Positions 45,602 through 56,527 of a stretch of 64,000 nt of DNA are shown piece by piece. Made by a program: the position numbers and the translations under genes. Every line of letters starts with the position of its first letter. The stretch's first letter is position 1. This DNA is from Blastobasis lacticolella (lineage: Eukaryota > Arthropoda > Insecta > Lepidoptera > Blastobasidae). Under the pieces are notes generated by a model, which did not search any database, was not told the origin of the DNA, and saw only the letters and a list, made by a program, of their open reading frames with translations. Location: positions 5,902,501-5,966,500 of the forward strand of contig LR990053.1 of the NCBI GenBank assembly GCA_905147135.1, given 5' to 3'.

Positions 45602-46678
45602 GCCTTATTGACACGTCTGACAATCACCATTTCGGAAAAGAAAAAAAGACCAAATCCGGTCGACCATCGATCAAAAGCCCTGCTCTAGTGAAGTGCGTAC
45701 CTGTAGTGATGTCCATCGTTTATTAGTACTTACCTACATATTACGAACCCTCCAATTATTGCCAATCATATATCGATTCCGAAGCCAGTTAAATTGGGTA
45801 AAAATTACGAGGCACACTTCTCATACTCTTTCGTTATCCGATTTCATATCTTAATTAAAACCTCCAATCCTACCGACATAGAGACAGTTGTAGACGCATA
45901 TTTCAAAACAACTAATAAAATATATGGTCTCCGCCATCACGACAAGGCGGCGGTGTCTGTCTGTGCGTATGTATGTATCTTGTACGATTTGTCATGGTCA
46001 TTAGTACACCCATCTCGCTCAATTTGAGCCTAGTTTCCACCATATATGACCACATTTTTTTCTGGGGTCTAAGCCAGAAGAGATGCGCCAGATTTTAAAA
46101 CGAGGCTCGTTTTATTTAATCCTCAATTTAAGTTGTTATGCCCCGTGGCTATGCCAGTATGGGAATGACTAAGTAATGTCCAAAGCTCATTGTCTTTTTC
46201 GGTTACCGAAACAGACAATAGTTACACCTTGCATAGAGTAGTCTAAAACTACGACGTTGTTATCTCGTCCCAGTCTATTTGTATGCAATTAGCACATAAA
46301 GTAAAAATTTCATTAAAATCATTAGCGGAAAATTTTTGTGTGAAAATAGAGGTAGTCGAATGGAGATGACCCAAAAAGAATTGATATCAGCGAAAAAAAA
46401 ATATAGAATAGAAAAAAAGGAACGAGCTGGAGTGAAAGAAAATGCTGTGACTATAAAACAGAAAGAATGGTGACTTGGTTTGGTCTTCTAGAAAGGATGA
46501 ATGAGAAGAGATTAACGAAAATGATATAGTGTAGGTAAAATGCGAGCAGGTATGAAATTGTTGATAAATGTCGAAAAAGCGACAAAGATTTGTAGTAAGT
46601 GGAAGTCTGCCTCCCTGACTACGAGGAAAAGCCGACACGTAATGTATGTATGTTTTAAAGAATATCACAACAAACTGT
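45602..46678. other. Single-copy stretch, no gene seen
   Basis: The minus-strand 93-codon frame at 46387-46668 is a low-complexity F/S-rich product of a purine-rich tract. Confidence 0.45.
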
Positions 46679-46920
46679 TTATAAACGCTTCCGCTTAACC
46701 CTCACGCCGTTCCCGCCGATGAGCCACGCATCATTCTGACCAGTCCGCCGGCCGTATTCCGATATCAATAACGAATTAAAGACTGGATAACCATTAATTG
46801 ATCGACCGTGGTGACATTTCACTGCGAACGCCTCACACGCGGCGGCTCCTTTGATCGCGGCGGCCATCTTGGATTCCCGCGGTCACAAAGGACGCCGCCG
46901 TCATACCGCCACTATTAAAT
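46679..46920. promoter_or_regulatory. CpG-rich block with YY1/Pho-like site; alternative: first exon on minus strand
   Basis: The block contains GGCGGCCATCTTGG at 46858-46871. Its complement CCAAGATGGCCGCC carries AAGATGGC, the core of YY1/Pho sites. The same ATG (complement of 46865-46867) opens a 62-codon minus-strand frame beginning M-A-A-A-I-K-G-A-A-A-C, in good initiation context (AAG ATG G). Either reading is inference; no downstream exon is seen. Confidence 0.25.
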
Positions 46921-48462
46921 TCGTACGGACAAGTATGCGACAGTTGTCTAGTTTCTGGTGACGGTTAGGTCTGTTTTTATGTTTTTACCTAGTTTTTCTG
47001 GGCGGCCTTTTTGTGCTCCTTTAAAGGGTTAATAGGGGAATTACAACAATCACTTTGTGTGTGTAAATGACGGAAGGGGAATTAAGTTTATTTTGTAATA
47101 AAAGCGATGTCGACGTAACGACGCATCCGATGTTTAATTAATGAAGTCATAAGAAGAGGAACTTATATGACAGTTAATTTTAAGAGTCAGATACCTACAC
47201 TCCGAACAAAATCTAAAATTATGGTATAGGTACAGTAAAAAAATGTAAATCAAAATAACAAAACCAAGCAAAAGTAACCACGGTGCATCTGGTATATTAG
47301 GTAAAGACCCTAAGCTAGATGATACGATCATTAAATTAAGTGCAACTATTTGGAAATTAGGTAATCAGGCAACTACAACAAAGACGACTGACGAATGACC
47401 CATCCTCGAATCCGCAAGTAAATCATCGCTCTCAGTCTAGTCTAGGTTGTAATTTCGCAAAACGGGATCACGACAAATTACGCAAACCGGCAACTGCTAA
47501 AAATCACGACACAAACACTAATAATAACCCGGTGAAATATTCGTCCGTCGGAGACTCGATAAATTAACCGGCCAGTATTATTCGACCTCCCAACCCCCCT
47601 TTAGAACCAGCTGCTGTGTACTGCAGAGGGGTGGAAAGAGAAGTTGGGACGGTTCAGAATAGAGTGGCGGCTTAAATACTAAAGGAGACGGCCCGTGAAA
47701 AATGGAAGACATGAAATAATGTCGAGCGCCACGCGAACGTTTTGAAACCCCGCAGTTGAAGAGTTTAGATGGGGTATAATTGCCACGGCGCAAGTTTTGC
47801 AATAGAGCTCTCATTTTCGTCGGTATAAGTGCTTCGGAGTGTCTTCATTGTTTCTTTTTTCGTTACGAAATTTTGGACAATAATGGGCTTGGTCTTATTG
47901 CGCTACATTGAGACCGAGTCAACTGATAGTCGCATGACGAATGTTGGCATCTTTCGAGGACTTTGTATGGGAAATGCGACATTTTCGTTTCTCTCGAAAC
48001 CAGCATATCAATATAAACGTACCTTTCCCCCCACACGACTAACAAAATCAACACATGACATCCGTAAAATCCAATTTCCCCTTTTTGCCAGAAAATTACT
48101 CAAATTACGCAACTAAAGAGCGTCGTTCAATTAGTCCACTTTGAGTGCGCTGGTAACCCTACCAATTACGGAGATACTGATCTGTGAATCGTATGTGTAC
48201 CGCAGTGGAGACATCCCCACCGTGACAGTATTTTAATGGAAAAAAAGTCAATTAAGGTAATTATACTGGCAGGTGAACGTCGTGCGCCGATGACTGTTTT
48301 CTATTTTTGAATTTTGTTGTTTGGGCTGTGTTCGGGCGGCTCCGAACCATGATTTTGAATATGCGATGTTGCCGATGATTAGTTTTAAATATACATAATA
48401 AATAAAATTCGATGTGAAATAGCAACGGTGGCGTCCATACGGTTTATTTCTGGCAACTAAGG
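46921..48462. other. Single-copy stretch, no gene seen
   Basis: Open frames up to 95 codons (47829-48116 plus) without domains. A GC-rich patch at 47575-47830 holds GTATTTAAGC on the minus strand but no recognisable gene. Confidence 0.4.
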
Positions 48463-48800
48463 TTTTTTTTTTTTTTTTTATGTCATACGGTAGGCAAACA
48501 GGCAAGCGGGCCACCTGATGGAAAGTGGTCACCACTGCCTATAGACATTAGCAACACCAAGAGTATCGCTAATGCGTTGCCCACCTCTATAACACGTTGC
48601 TCTGGCAGCAAAAAGCAAATGCCCCTCCACTGCCAAAGCCACGGTTCCCCAAATCCCCACCCCATGGAGCACTGGAAACCTTACTCACCGGCAGAAGCAC
48701 AATACTTTTTAATAGAGTATTATTTAGCTGCGATATTCTGTAAGGTGGAGGTGCTTCCCCAGTCGGGCGGCTCCAATTCGAACGAGATACCCCGCTATGC
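48463..48800 (-). mobile_element. Family E element with 17-base poly-A tail
   Basis: Read on the minus strand it ends GCTTGCCTGTTTGCCTACCG then a run of about 17 A (T run at 48463-48479). Inner blocks are GGTGACCACTTTCCATCAGG, AGAGGTGGGCAACGCATTAG and CCATGGGGTGGGGATTTGGG. The part to about 48685 matches 62035-62255. The part beyond (GGAGCCGCCCGACTGGGGAA) has no partner in the window. A minus-strand frame of about 60 codons is shared with the other copy. Confidence 0.85.
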
Positions 48801-49118
48801 CCTACCTCTCTTACCTACCTATACCTATTAAACTATTTTAAGGACTAGTCAGATATTTAATAATGTTATATTTGATATTATCTGGAAACACCATCAGGTG
48901 TCCCGCTTGGTCGTTTGCCTCTTTCTATTATAAATTTTTTGTTTAAATTATACAACTGAGTTTAATAATATTTATTATTTTATTTAAAGTTTACTAAGAA
49001 TTTCTGTTACGACAATTATTTTTATAATAGGTAGAACAGGTATAGGTACTTTTGCATTACTTACTGGAGAGGCTTTCCCTGGAGAGTACAATATGGAATT
49101 CTTCAAGAAAAGGGTTTA
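48801..49118. other. Single-copy AT-rich stretch
   Basis: Nothing identified. Confidence 0.4.
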
Positions 49119-49205
49119 AATATTTTTACGGGGTCAGCAACACGTGGGTGATGTCATCAGGCAGGTCGTAAGCTTGTTTGTCACCTTAGTAGTATATAAA
49201 AAATT
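49119..49205 (+). mobile_element. Family D element, shortened
   Basis: ATTTTTACGGGGTCAGCAAC, GTGGGTGATGTCATCAGGCA, GGTCGTAAGCTTGTTTGTCA, CCTTAGTAGTATATAAAAAA. The segment between GTGATG and CATCAGG is deleted. Confidence 0.8.
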
Positions 49206-49218
49206 ACATTTATATTTT

Positions 49219-49430
49219 AATCATCATCATCAACTTCCGAGCCGTTTGTCCTGGCTTCTGCCGCTTTTATTCTTCTCCACTTCGTCTGGTCTTGGGCATC
49301 CTCGCGTCGTGAGCCATTGGTTCTCGCATCCGACTCGGCGACGTCAATCCATCGCTTTTTGGCCTTGGACCTCTGTCCTGATACCGGCACCTATTTCCCA
49401 CCTGAGGCTTACGCAACACGTTACCAAAAT
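49219..49430 (-). mobile_element. LINE 3' end with (GAT)n tail, protein C terminus decayed
   Basis: Read on the minus strand: 'VLRKPQVGNRC', then after a frame change a 'PVSGQRSKAKKRWIDVAESD' stretch, followed by about 100 bases and the tail GTTGATGATGATGATTA (49221-49232 complement). The order matches 57700-57860 ('VLRKPQGYVGNRCLNLPVSG', 'GRPKKR', 'IDIAESM'). These are the last residues of a non-LTR retrotransposon reverse-transcriptase protein. A short-repeat tail of this kind is typical of RTE-type LINEs. Non-functional. Confidence 0.75.
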
Positions 49431-50398
49431 TTAATAGCTGTATTTTTAAATTTTCAGTCAAAATACTTATTAATTACTCCTCTCCTCGTAAAAGAAAGAC
49501 CAAACAATCAACGTCTGTACCCCCGACACTCGATCGCACATCTTCCTTCCGCAGCCCTACCGACACTCGACACCCGACACCGTTTCTGATTTATTCACGC
49601 CATATCCTGATCTTAATAACATTTCACAGTATAACATTGACAACGTCCCGTTCATGGCGCACGCGTCCTGGCCACACGCACTGCCCACTTTTACGGGACA
49701 TTTGTGCTGCCGTTATCTAGAATTGGAATGATTCAAGGGAACTCCGGGACGTACGGGACGCCCCTATCGCCGGTACTGTCGGCCTCGTAGCTACGAATGG
49801 GGGAATTTAGGCAAAGTTTGGTGGGAATTTTTATTTCCGTTTTGTAAGAAAATTATTTCCGTTTTCTAATTTAGTTTGTAAGTAGTATCTATTGTTGTAC
49901 TAGTTGTAGTAATACTGTAGTACTGTATTACTTTAAAGTGTTTAATTTATAATCGGTATAAGTGTATCGACGGATTTTCTTATGTGTATTCCAAAATCTA
50001 TCAGCGAAAACCTGTAATGCGAAGGCTTTCTGTTTCATAAGAATGTTAATATTATGTTGTTTTTGTCTTCCAAATAAAATAAGATAAATGAAGTGCATAG
50101 AAAATTTCTTGGTGCATTAACCTAACTTTATTGGTTCAAAGTGACATTTACTTTGAATCCACCAACTTTTAAGAGGTAACCCAAATCGTCTGTTTCCACC
50201 AAAATGAGGAAACGCTAAATGGTTTTTACTTCCGTTATCTAAGAAAATAGGGTGACTTTTCATGTCATGCAGGGTGGCCCGTAATTTAATACTCCCTTCT
50301 GCGCTACAAACTTTTTGGAACATGGCTTCCTCAACTATTTTCTTATGTCTACGTACACTACATATTCATACATACAGTACATACATCTAAACTCGGAA
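49431..50398. other. Single-copy stretch, nothing identified
   Basis: No repeat or gene evidence. Confidence 0.4.
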
Positions 50399-50564
50399 AT
50401 GAAATTCAAGATAAAAAAGATACCCAAGGAGTGGATTTTATATAATAGTGTTTTTTAAATATTCATACGATTTTATTAATTTTAAATGTGATAAAATTAA
50501 TCCACCCCTTAAGGTTTATTTTTTATAGAGGCAATTTGTTTACACTTTTGATCTTGAATTTCAT
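50399..50564. mobile_element. 166-bp imperfect foldback element (MITE-like)
   Basis: ATGAAATTCAAGAT (50399-50412) is the reverse complement of ATCTTGAATTTCAT (50551-50564). Inside, AAGGAGTGGATT (50426-50437) pairs with AATCCACCCCTT (50499-50510). The core is AT-rich. No flanking duplication is evident. Confidence 0.65.
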
Positions 50565-51019
50565 CTTACACGTTCACTTTTTAGTTTTATATCAGTGTTC
50601 TTGTTACCTTCTTCTTGTGTTCGACTGTACAAGAGTTGTACTCGGAATGTTTTATTGCTATTATACTAGGTCAGAGCTAAGTTTGAGGACGCAGTGAAAT
50701 AGTTCAGTCAGTGACAGAATCGTGTCAGTATCTTTTCTTATATCTGTGAATATTGTTGTTTGTAGCAGACGGGTATATGTTTCTTGATGGGTCCACCACG
50801 CTCCCTACCCTAAACAGTCAGACAGACGAACAAGCAGAAAGACTTACCTACTTTTGGAAAAAGTAACGAAACAATAAAAGAAAATATATCTATTGGACGA
50901 TAGGTACGCTTAGGTATTAGTATGGATATTTTAGTTGATAATGAGGTAAAGCTTTTGGTAATTCTAGCCGCAAATAAATAGCACTAGGCATATAAATAAG
51001 AGCGATTGGGACCAAACTC
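50565..51019. other. Single-copy stretch
   Basis: Nothing identified. Confidence 0.4.
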
Positions 51020-51032
51020 ATCACATCTCTCA

Positions 51033-51221
51033 TCATGGCGTCAATGTACCGGTTGCGCGGTTAGGAGTCCGCCTTGACCATGATCCAGGATTTGTAATTT
51101 CAGTAGAGCGGCTGCCATCTGACCTCCGTGACCCTGTTAACGTTAGAATCTAACCAGATTAGACCATGGAACATTCAGTAAAGCCTGAGTGCAGGTCCTC
51201 ACGATGTTTTCCCTCACCATA
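51033..51221 (-). mobile_element. SINE family A, 5'-truncated, with perfect 13-bp target duplication
   Basis: ATCACATCTCTCA at 51020-51032 and 51222-51234. The body contains GTCCGCCTTGACCATGATCC, AGGATTTG, GACCTCCGTGACCCTGTTAA and TCCTCACGATGTTTTCCCTC. The break lies in the GGTGAGGGAAAACATCGTGA block, so the tRNA-like head was never copied. Confidence 0.93.
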
Positions 51222-51234
51222 ATCACATCTCTCA

Positions 51235-51547
51235 ATACACACACGACTTTAAAGCGTCATCAGTGTGTGACTAGTAGAATTGGACTCCACGAATTATTCT
51301 AACTGTAGTCTATTAGACGAATTTCTCGCTAATTGCAGGAGGCTGCACAACTTTTGACGCGTAACAAGCGGTCTCGCGCTTGGACGCCGGTTTGTTATAC
51401 AGGGTGCGCGCTATCGGAAAATGTTAGTGTAACTTTAAACTGTATAGATTGACTTCGTAAGGTTTTCGTCAGTCTGAGATAGATAATAAATATTAACATA
51501 AAAATAAAGTTTTGTATTGCCCCGGCTAAAATTTTACTGATTAATTA
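51235..51547. other. Single-copy stretch
   Basis: Nothing identified. Confidence 0.4.
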
Positions 51548-51728
51548 AAACCTGCACATTCAGGCGATTGAATGTGTAACCATCATCCAATCCGGTCAAA
51601 TTCCTCTAATACTAGGGTCATGGAGGTCAGACGGCTGTTGCTCCACTGTAATTTCCTGATCTGCCAAATCCTGGATCATGGTCAAGGCGGACCCCGGGCC
51701 CTCGAGCGCGAGAGCACAACTGGGACTT
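51548..51728 (+). mobile_element. SINE family A, 5'-truncated
   Basis: AAACCTGCACATTCAGGCGA, ATGTGTAACCATCATCCAAT, TCCTGGATCATGGTCAAGGC, GGACCCCGGGCCCTCGAGCG and end GAGCACAACTGGGACTTTTA. Near consensus in the 3' half. Confidence 0.88.
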
Positions 51729-51851
51729 TTATTATAACACATACGCTACAATTGATCTCGCAATTCAACATGGTTCCCGCAGGAATGTGACGCCATAACT
51801 GAATCTTACGCAGCCAAAGTCGCGGTAGGTAGAACCGATTGCATAACTTTG

Positions 51852-52105
51852 ACGACCTGAGTGGTTCAATGGTCAACATGCCAGTCTGCCACGCAAATGG
51901 TCCCGGGATCGATTCCCGGCCGGGCAGAAATTGAAATGATGAATTTTAATTTCTGTTACGGGTCTGGGTGTATGTATAATAAGTATGTATTTAAAAGTAT
52001 TTAAGTAGTATATCAGTTATCTAGCACCCATAGTACAAACTTTGCTTAGTTTGGGGCTAGATGGCGCTGTGTAAATTTGTCCACGAATATTTATTTATTT
52101 ATTTA
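51852..52105 (+). mobile_element. SINE family F, flanked by imperfect direct repeats
   Basis: GACCTGAGTGGTTCAATGGT, B-box region CGGGATCGATTCCCGGCCGG, ATGATGAATTTTAATTTCTG, TGGGGCTAGATGGCGCTGTG, tail ATTTATTTATTTATTTAA. Compared with 18400-18660 it lacks a few bases. Left flank ACGCAGCCAAAGTCGCGGTA (51809) resembles right flank ACGCAGCCGAAGTCGCGGTA (52113), each followed by a similar AGAACC-type stretch. Confidence 0.92.
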
Positions 52106-53409
52106 ACTACCCACGCAGCCGAAGTCGCGGTACGTACCTAGAACCTGTTACACAACTACCCCACCCTGTATACGACCGTATGTGAGTACGTAAGGGGCAC
52201 TCGTTAATCACGCGCGCAGATCCGGGGAGCTTGACATGTTCATTTGACACAGGCCCGGCTGCACCTAACGCACGTCAGAAGTTTGGCATCGCGTCGCTGT
52301 TAAGGTTAATGAGGAAAAGTTTTGGTGTTGGCTGGTTAATCACTGCAAGGGTTTCGATGATCGCATGAAGTTGGTTGCTTTTTTTATATTTAGTGACAAA
52401 CAAGCGCACAGTTCAGTGATGGTAAGCGCTCCCAGTGGTCTATAACATCTAAGATTCGTGCATTTAAGTTTCGTGTAATATAAATGTTAGGATTCTTTCG
52501 TCTCAAACCGAAACCCGGCATTGGAATAATTGTTGTTTGGCGGCATAAATAGATAAGTACGGACTTCTCTTCCTTAATAGCAACGACGAAATGTAAGATG
52601 TTCTGTCGGATGCTAAATATTTTTAAACAGAAATTTGTGCGTTGCTTGGCAACCAGGCCATGATCTGTCACGTTTCATCGTTGCGCTCACGGAACATAGC
52701 AGTCTTTACAGAGTCTTATCACTATGTGATTTCCAATCGGGCCGTCAAATCTAACTATCTATCGAACAGTATACCCCTCAAGAGTTAGGTACCTATTTAT
52801 ATTTTTCCCGTGATGTCGATCACTGTTTTAAAATGTATTAAATTAGTAAACTTCTACCATAACTACGTACAATGACGAAATCAGTTGTAGTCAAAAATTG
52901 TGCCGTGTAAATGTGAAAATGTATGTCTGTCCATTTGTTACGTATTTACGTCGACGAGTATGTGTACCTGGGTACGCTATTAGTTGCCCATGACTTACCT
53001 ATTTCTGTCGTCAAACTACAATGCTCGCGTTGTGTGTCCCAGTTTGAAGGGTAAGGTAGCAGTGTAATGAGTTCAGAGCGACAAAATAGCTACGAGTTTG
53101 CAAGTCACGGGTTTTGTGTAAATGTGAGTGGATACTGGGTGCCACCAAGTTAGCTGTAAGGTAGAAATCACGCAGTCCATGACAGTATGACATGACAGGG
53201 TATTGCTATAATTGGTACCTTTTACACGCTTGGGAGGCAGGTTGGAGATGCTGTCCATTTTCTGGTCTCCGGAGGTCCTAGTCGGCCCCATTCCTAGTTA
53301 CCCGTGGTCCACCTGATCAGTTAACCCGGGTAATCTGTTGGCTATTTCTCGGCCTCTTAATCATTTGTCTAACACTGATACACGCCGACGAAGTCCTTTT
53401 CGAAGTTCT
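52106..53409. other. Single-copy stretch, no gene seen
   Basis: A weak similarity to family D/E (GTGACAAACAAGCG ... GTGATGGTAAGCGC) occurs at 52392-52435. Otherwise nothing identified. Confidence 0.35.
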
Positions 53410-53675
53410 AATAAAATTACATTGAAGCGACTGCCATCTGACCTCCGTGACACTGTTTACCTGGAGAACTTGACAGTTTGGATTATGATTACCTACACTG
53501 AATTTTAGGTTTCCTCATGACATTCTCCCTCACCGTAAGAGCATCAGTTAGTGTTCAACTAATATACAGAACTCAGTAAAAGTCATTGGTGGCCCACATG
53601 GTGGCAATGGGGTCGAACCCGGTACCTCTCGTTTACGAGTCTGGCCCGCTAACTATTCGACCACAGCCATCCGAA
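53410..53675 (-). mobile_element. SINE family A with head, 3' end missing
   Basis: GCGACTGCCATCTGACCTCC, TCCCTCACCGTAAGAGCATC, AACTCAGTAAAAGTCATTGG, then the reverse of the tRNA-like head with an intact B box (complement GGTACCGGGTTCGACCCCAT) and A-box region. The 3' third (with GTTGTGCTC) is absent. Confidence 0.85.
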
Positions 53676-54187
53676 CGGGAAATCATTAAGTTGTATACCT
53701 ATAATCTAGACAATTTCTTCATAATCCAAAAATATGACATTACCTATATCTCTAGGCGCAATTTGGCGCGATCCATTACTGACTGGCGCTATGAAAAACT
53801 ACACACGATTCCGATCCGAGCCACGTCAATGACCCACCGTGGTAAGGTTAAAAGATTTCTATAATTAGCTGAGTCGGGCACTCGCTCTGGTTTCTGTCGC
53901 GGCCGCTGTAAAAATTTACGTAAACAAATACCTACAATCTCTCACGCATGGGTGGTCTCACCCGACTGATTTTGGGTGTCCACGGGGTGGTTGGTGATTG
54001 AGGCGGAGTTAGTGACAGTCGTTTGGGAGGATTATAGTTACCTATGGCGGGTTTACAAGCTTTGGGGTTGGCAGTTTGTCACGGTGTGTGATGTTTTGGA
54101 AGCGGGGGATCAAGTGGATTCTAACAGAATTTGTAGAAGTCTTTTGGGAAGTAGCAATTGGCAATTTGACACTCAATTTCGTGAGAG
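53676..54187. other. Single-copy stretch leading into LINE relics
   Basis: Plus-strand frames at 53976-54251 and 54076-54270 (91 and 64 codons) are open. Their downstream ends carry the LINE-like tail described next, so the upstream part may be more of the same decayed LINE. Confidence 0.35.
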
Positions 54188-54270
54188 GTCCTTTACCGGT
54201 ATCTGGAAACAGGAAAGAGGTTCCGCGGGAACCCAGGTACCGATGGATTGACATCGCTGAGTCGAAGTGA
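54188..54270 (+). mobile_element. LINE protein C-terminal relic
   Basis: The plus-strand frame ends 'GPLPVSGNRKEVPREPRYRW' followed by 'IDIAESK', matching 'LPVSGKRPRGRPKKR-IDIAESM' at 57776-57845. This copy keeps the Trp codon that is a stop at 57.8 kb. The conserved GRPKK is changed. Confidence 0.7.
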
Positions 54271-54469
54271 ATTCACCCTGGCAGAAGCTGAGATTGACCG
54301 CTAGAGTCTAGTCCTCTTCTGGACATCGTAAGTACCTTATTGTCTAATAAAAAAATACTGCCCACTTAACTCTTCAACTAGTCTCAGGGTCCCCAACGGA
54401 TGACATCGGTGATACGAGATCAATCCAGAATAAAACGTCCCTATAACAAGATTAAATAAAATAACACCG

Positions 54470-54610
54470 TCACCTAAACTCTTCAACCAGTCGAAAGACC
54501 TTGGTGCAATGATATTGATCCAGAACAAAACTCCATCGAACCACCCGAGGTACATGACCCACACAACGGAAGCGCTTGCGCAAGACGAAACAATTAATGC
54601 AGATTGCACG
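54470..54610 (-). mobile_element. Possible LINE protein relic
   Basis: The minus-strand frame contains 'KRFRCVGHVPRVVRW', which resembles the R-L-R-W-F-G-H-V-R motif at the end of non-LTR reverse-transcriptase proteins, here in opposite orientation to the relic 200 bases to the left. ACTCTTCAAC(T/C)AGTC and ATC(A/C)ATCCAGAA-type words occur twice (54367-54430, 54477-54530), indicating local duplication. Confidence 0.4.
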
Positions 54611-54849
54611 GAATGGACCGTTCACGCACACTGCCCACCGAAGAAAGTGGATATTACGCCACGCCACTGTTTACTTGCATTACACACGAGTGTGTGTAAC
54701 TCGGACACATAATGTCGAAGGAAACGTGTGTGATAGTTATGTGCGAGCGTAGCAGGAATGCTAATGAACGATAATTTTGTTTGTCAAAGGAAATTGGAGG
54801 CGTGGTGGGGAAGGATGTTGTGCGTTTCTATGATTTTCTTGGACTCGTT

Positions 54850-55115
54850 CTGCAAATCTTTGGGTAGCTCGTGCCACATACGCACTCCCTAACTCTCTTT
54901 ACTTACAATACAGGAGCCACACATGACAGCCGAGGAGGTGATTTTTCGGTGACAATTCTTTATTTTATTCTAACTCGTTGTTCACTATATTGTGTATGTG
55001 GCACGAAAAACTATTCAAAGATTCGATCTTTGAATAGCTCGTCGTGCCACTCCGAAGGTACAATACAGAAGCCACACATGACAGCCCAGGAGGCGAGAGG
55101 AGATGATTTTCCGGT
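54850..55115. repeat. Direct repeat pair with one inverted part forming a 53-nt hairpin
   Basis: AATCTTTGGGTAGCTCGTGC-CAC ... ACAATACAGGAGCCACACAT-GACAGCCGAGGAGG (54856-54942) is repeated as GATCTTTGAATAGCTCGTCG-TGCCAC ... ACAATACAGAAGCCACACAT-GACAGCCCAGGAGG (55026-55093). Just before copy 2 an inverted piece produces a stem: GTGGCACGA (54998) with TCGTGCCAC (to 55050), and CTATTCAAAGAT (55011-55022) with ATCTTTGAATAG (55026-55037), loop TCG. Confidence 0.85.
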
Positions 55116-56527
55116 GCCGATGTGCTGAGAGTCTATGGAGCTATTGAAGATATAGATAAAATATTTGCATTAGAAGGTGGTAAATAATGCACATCGGCTA
55201 GTTTCGTCTTCTTGTTCACTTACATACATACGACTGAGATAAAGCTCTACGAAGGCAAACTAGCAGATTAGTTACCGCGGACATCCGTGAGTAGGTACAT
55301 TTGATGTAGTTCTCACAGACCACATCCGTACAGGTTTCAACAGCAAAGGTTTCGTCCTTTTCAAGGTCATGAATACAAACACATACAAAACTTTCAGTAC
55401 TTTACGTACATTTACAGAAGAGCTGCTTAGGTATATATCAAATTAGGTACATCATTTTTTGTGCATTTATTAGCGTAATTTTCTGCCTTTTTTCCTGTAC
55501 ATCCTGTACATTACAGTGCACCGCGTCGAGTTCTACAATTTGACACGTCAAAGATAAACTTTCACACTATTCTAATCACTACTCAATTAGTCGTAACTCG
55601 ATTACCACTCGTATTTATTGTCTGTTAACGATTGGCTGTCTTGTCACATTTGTAAAAGCCAGCTCCTTAAACGCCCCATTACACACGACCGTTTGATATA
55701 AAAAATAAAACACGGAGACACTAATTGACTGGGAGAGTTGTGACAAACGGAACGCGCACAGAAATGTGACGAAAAAACATTTCCGTGACATGCCCCCGTT
55801 CGGGAGCGAGATTGAATTAATTAGGCGGTCGTTCTGGACGATGTTTGAAGATGTTGTTGTCAATAATCGGGTGTGGTTTTGTAATTGTTTTGTGTCTATG
55901 AAAGAATTGATTTGACTTTGAATTTTTTTGTTTAGAGTTGTGGTGGGAAATGTTTTTATTGTTTCTGTTTTTGGACAGGTTTGGAACTCTACTATCGGAA
56001 CATCTAGAGATGCAAGAAAAAGGTTAAAAAAGAAATTAATTACATACAAATAACAATTTCGACACAAATGTCATGAGATATCAATGTTTAGGTTATTTGT
56101 ACCATTGAAAAATCGAACCACCACACCATTCGAAACCCTGAACGCTCGTATATTTGTCATACGCTAACCCCCAGCTTCCTGCACTAATTCCCAACCAAAA
56201 CAACGGCCGATCCGCTCCGCATCAGCTCCCAAACGAGAACAAATAAATCAACGTTTAACCTGCGACCAATCCGTTTAATACAAACAGTGTGAGACAGATC
56301 ACCCCACGATTGTCTTCCAGACATTGTCATTAAATCCGAAATAGCTGCTGTAAACGGCGCGCGGGATTAGCGCGGAGCGTTTTTTGTTTTTATGGCGACA
56401 CATGTTCCGAGGCGGGCTGTCACCACGCGGCCGGTGGACCGGGGTAAAGCGGGTTGTACATTCGACGGGAATTTTGTAGTAAATATATGTAAATTCAGTA
56501 TTTTTTTTCTTCTTAATTATCCAAGTG
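55116..56527. other. Single-copy stretch, no gene seen
   Basis: The longest open frame in the window, 150 codons, is on the minus strand at 55615-56067. It is rich in T, N, S and F and shows no domain. I cannot call it a gene. Confidence 0.35.

Noticed and set aside
48463..48479. Long T run as a polymerase III terminator
   Set aside because: It directly borders the 3' end of an antisense family E copy, so it is that element's poly-A tail.
55615..56067. 150-codon minus-strand open frame, the longest in the window
   Set aside because: Low-complexity residue use (T, N, S, F), no domain or motif, and no splice or promoter context. Chance openness in AT-rich DNA is more likely.
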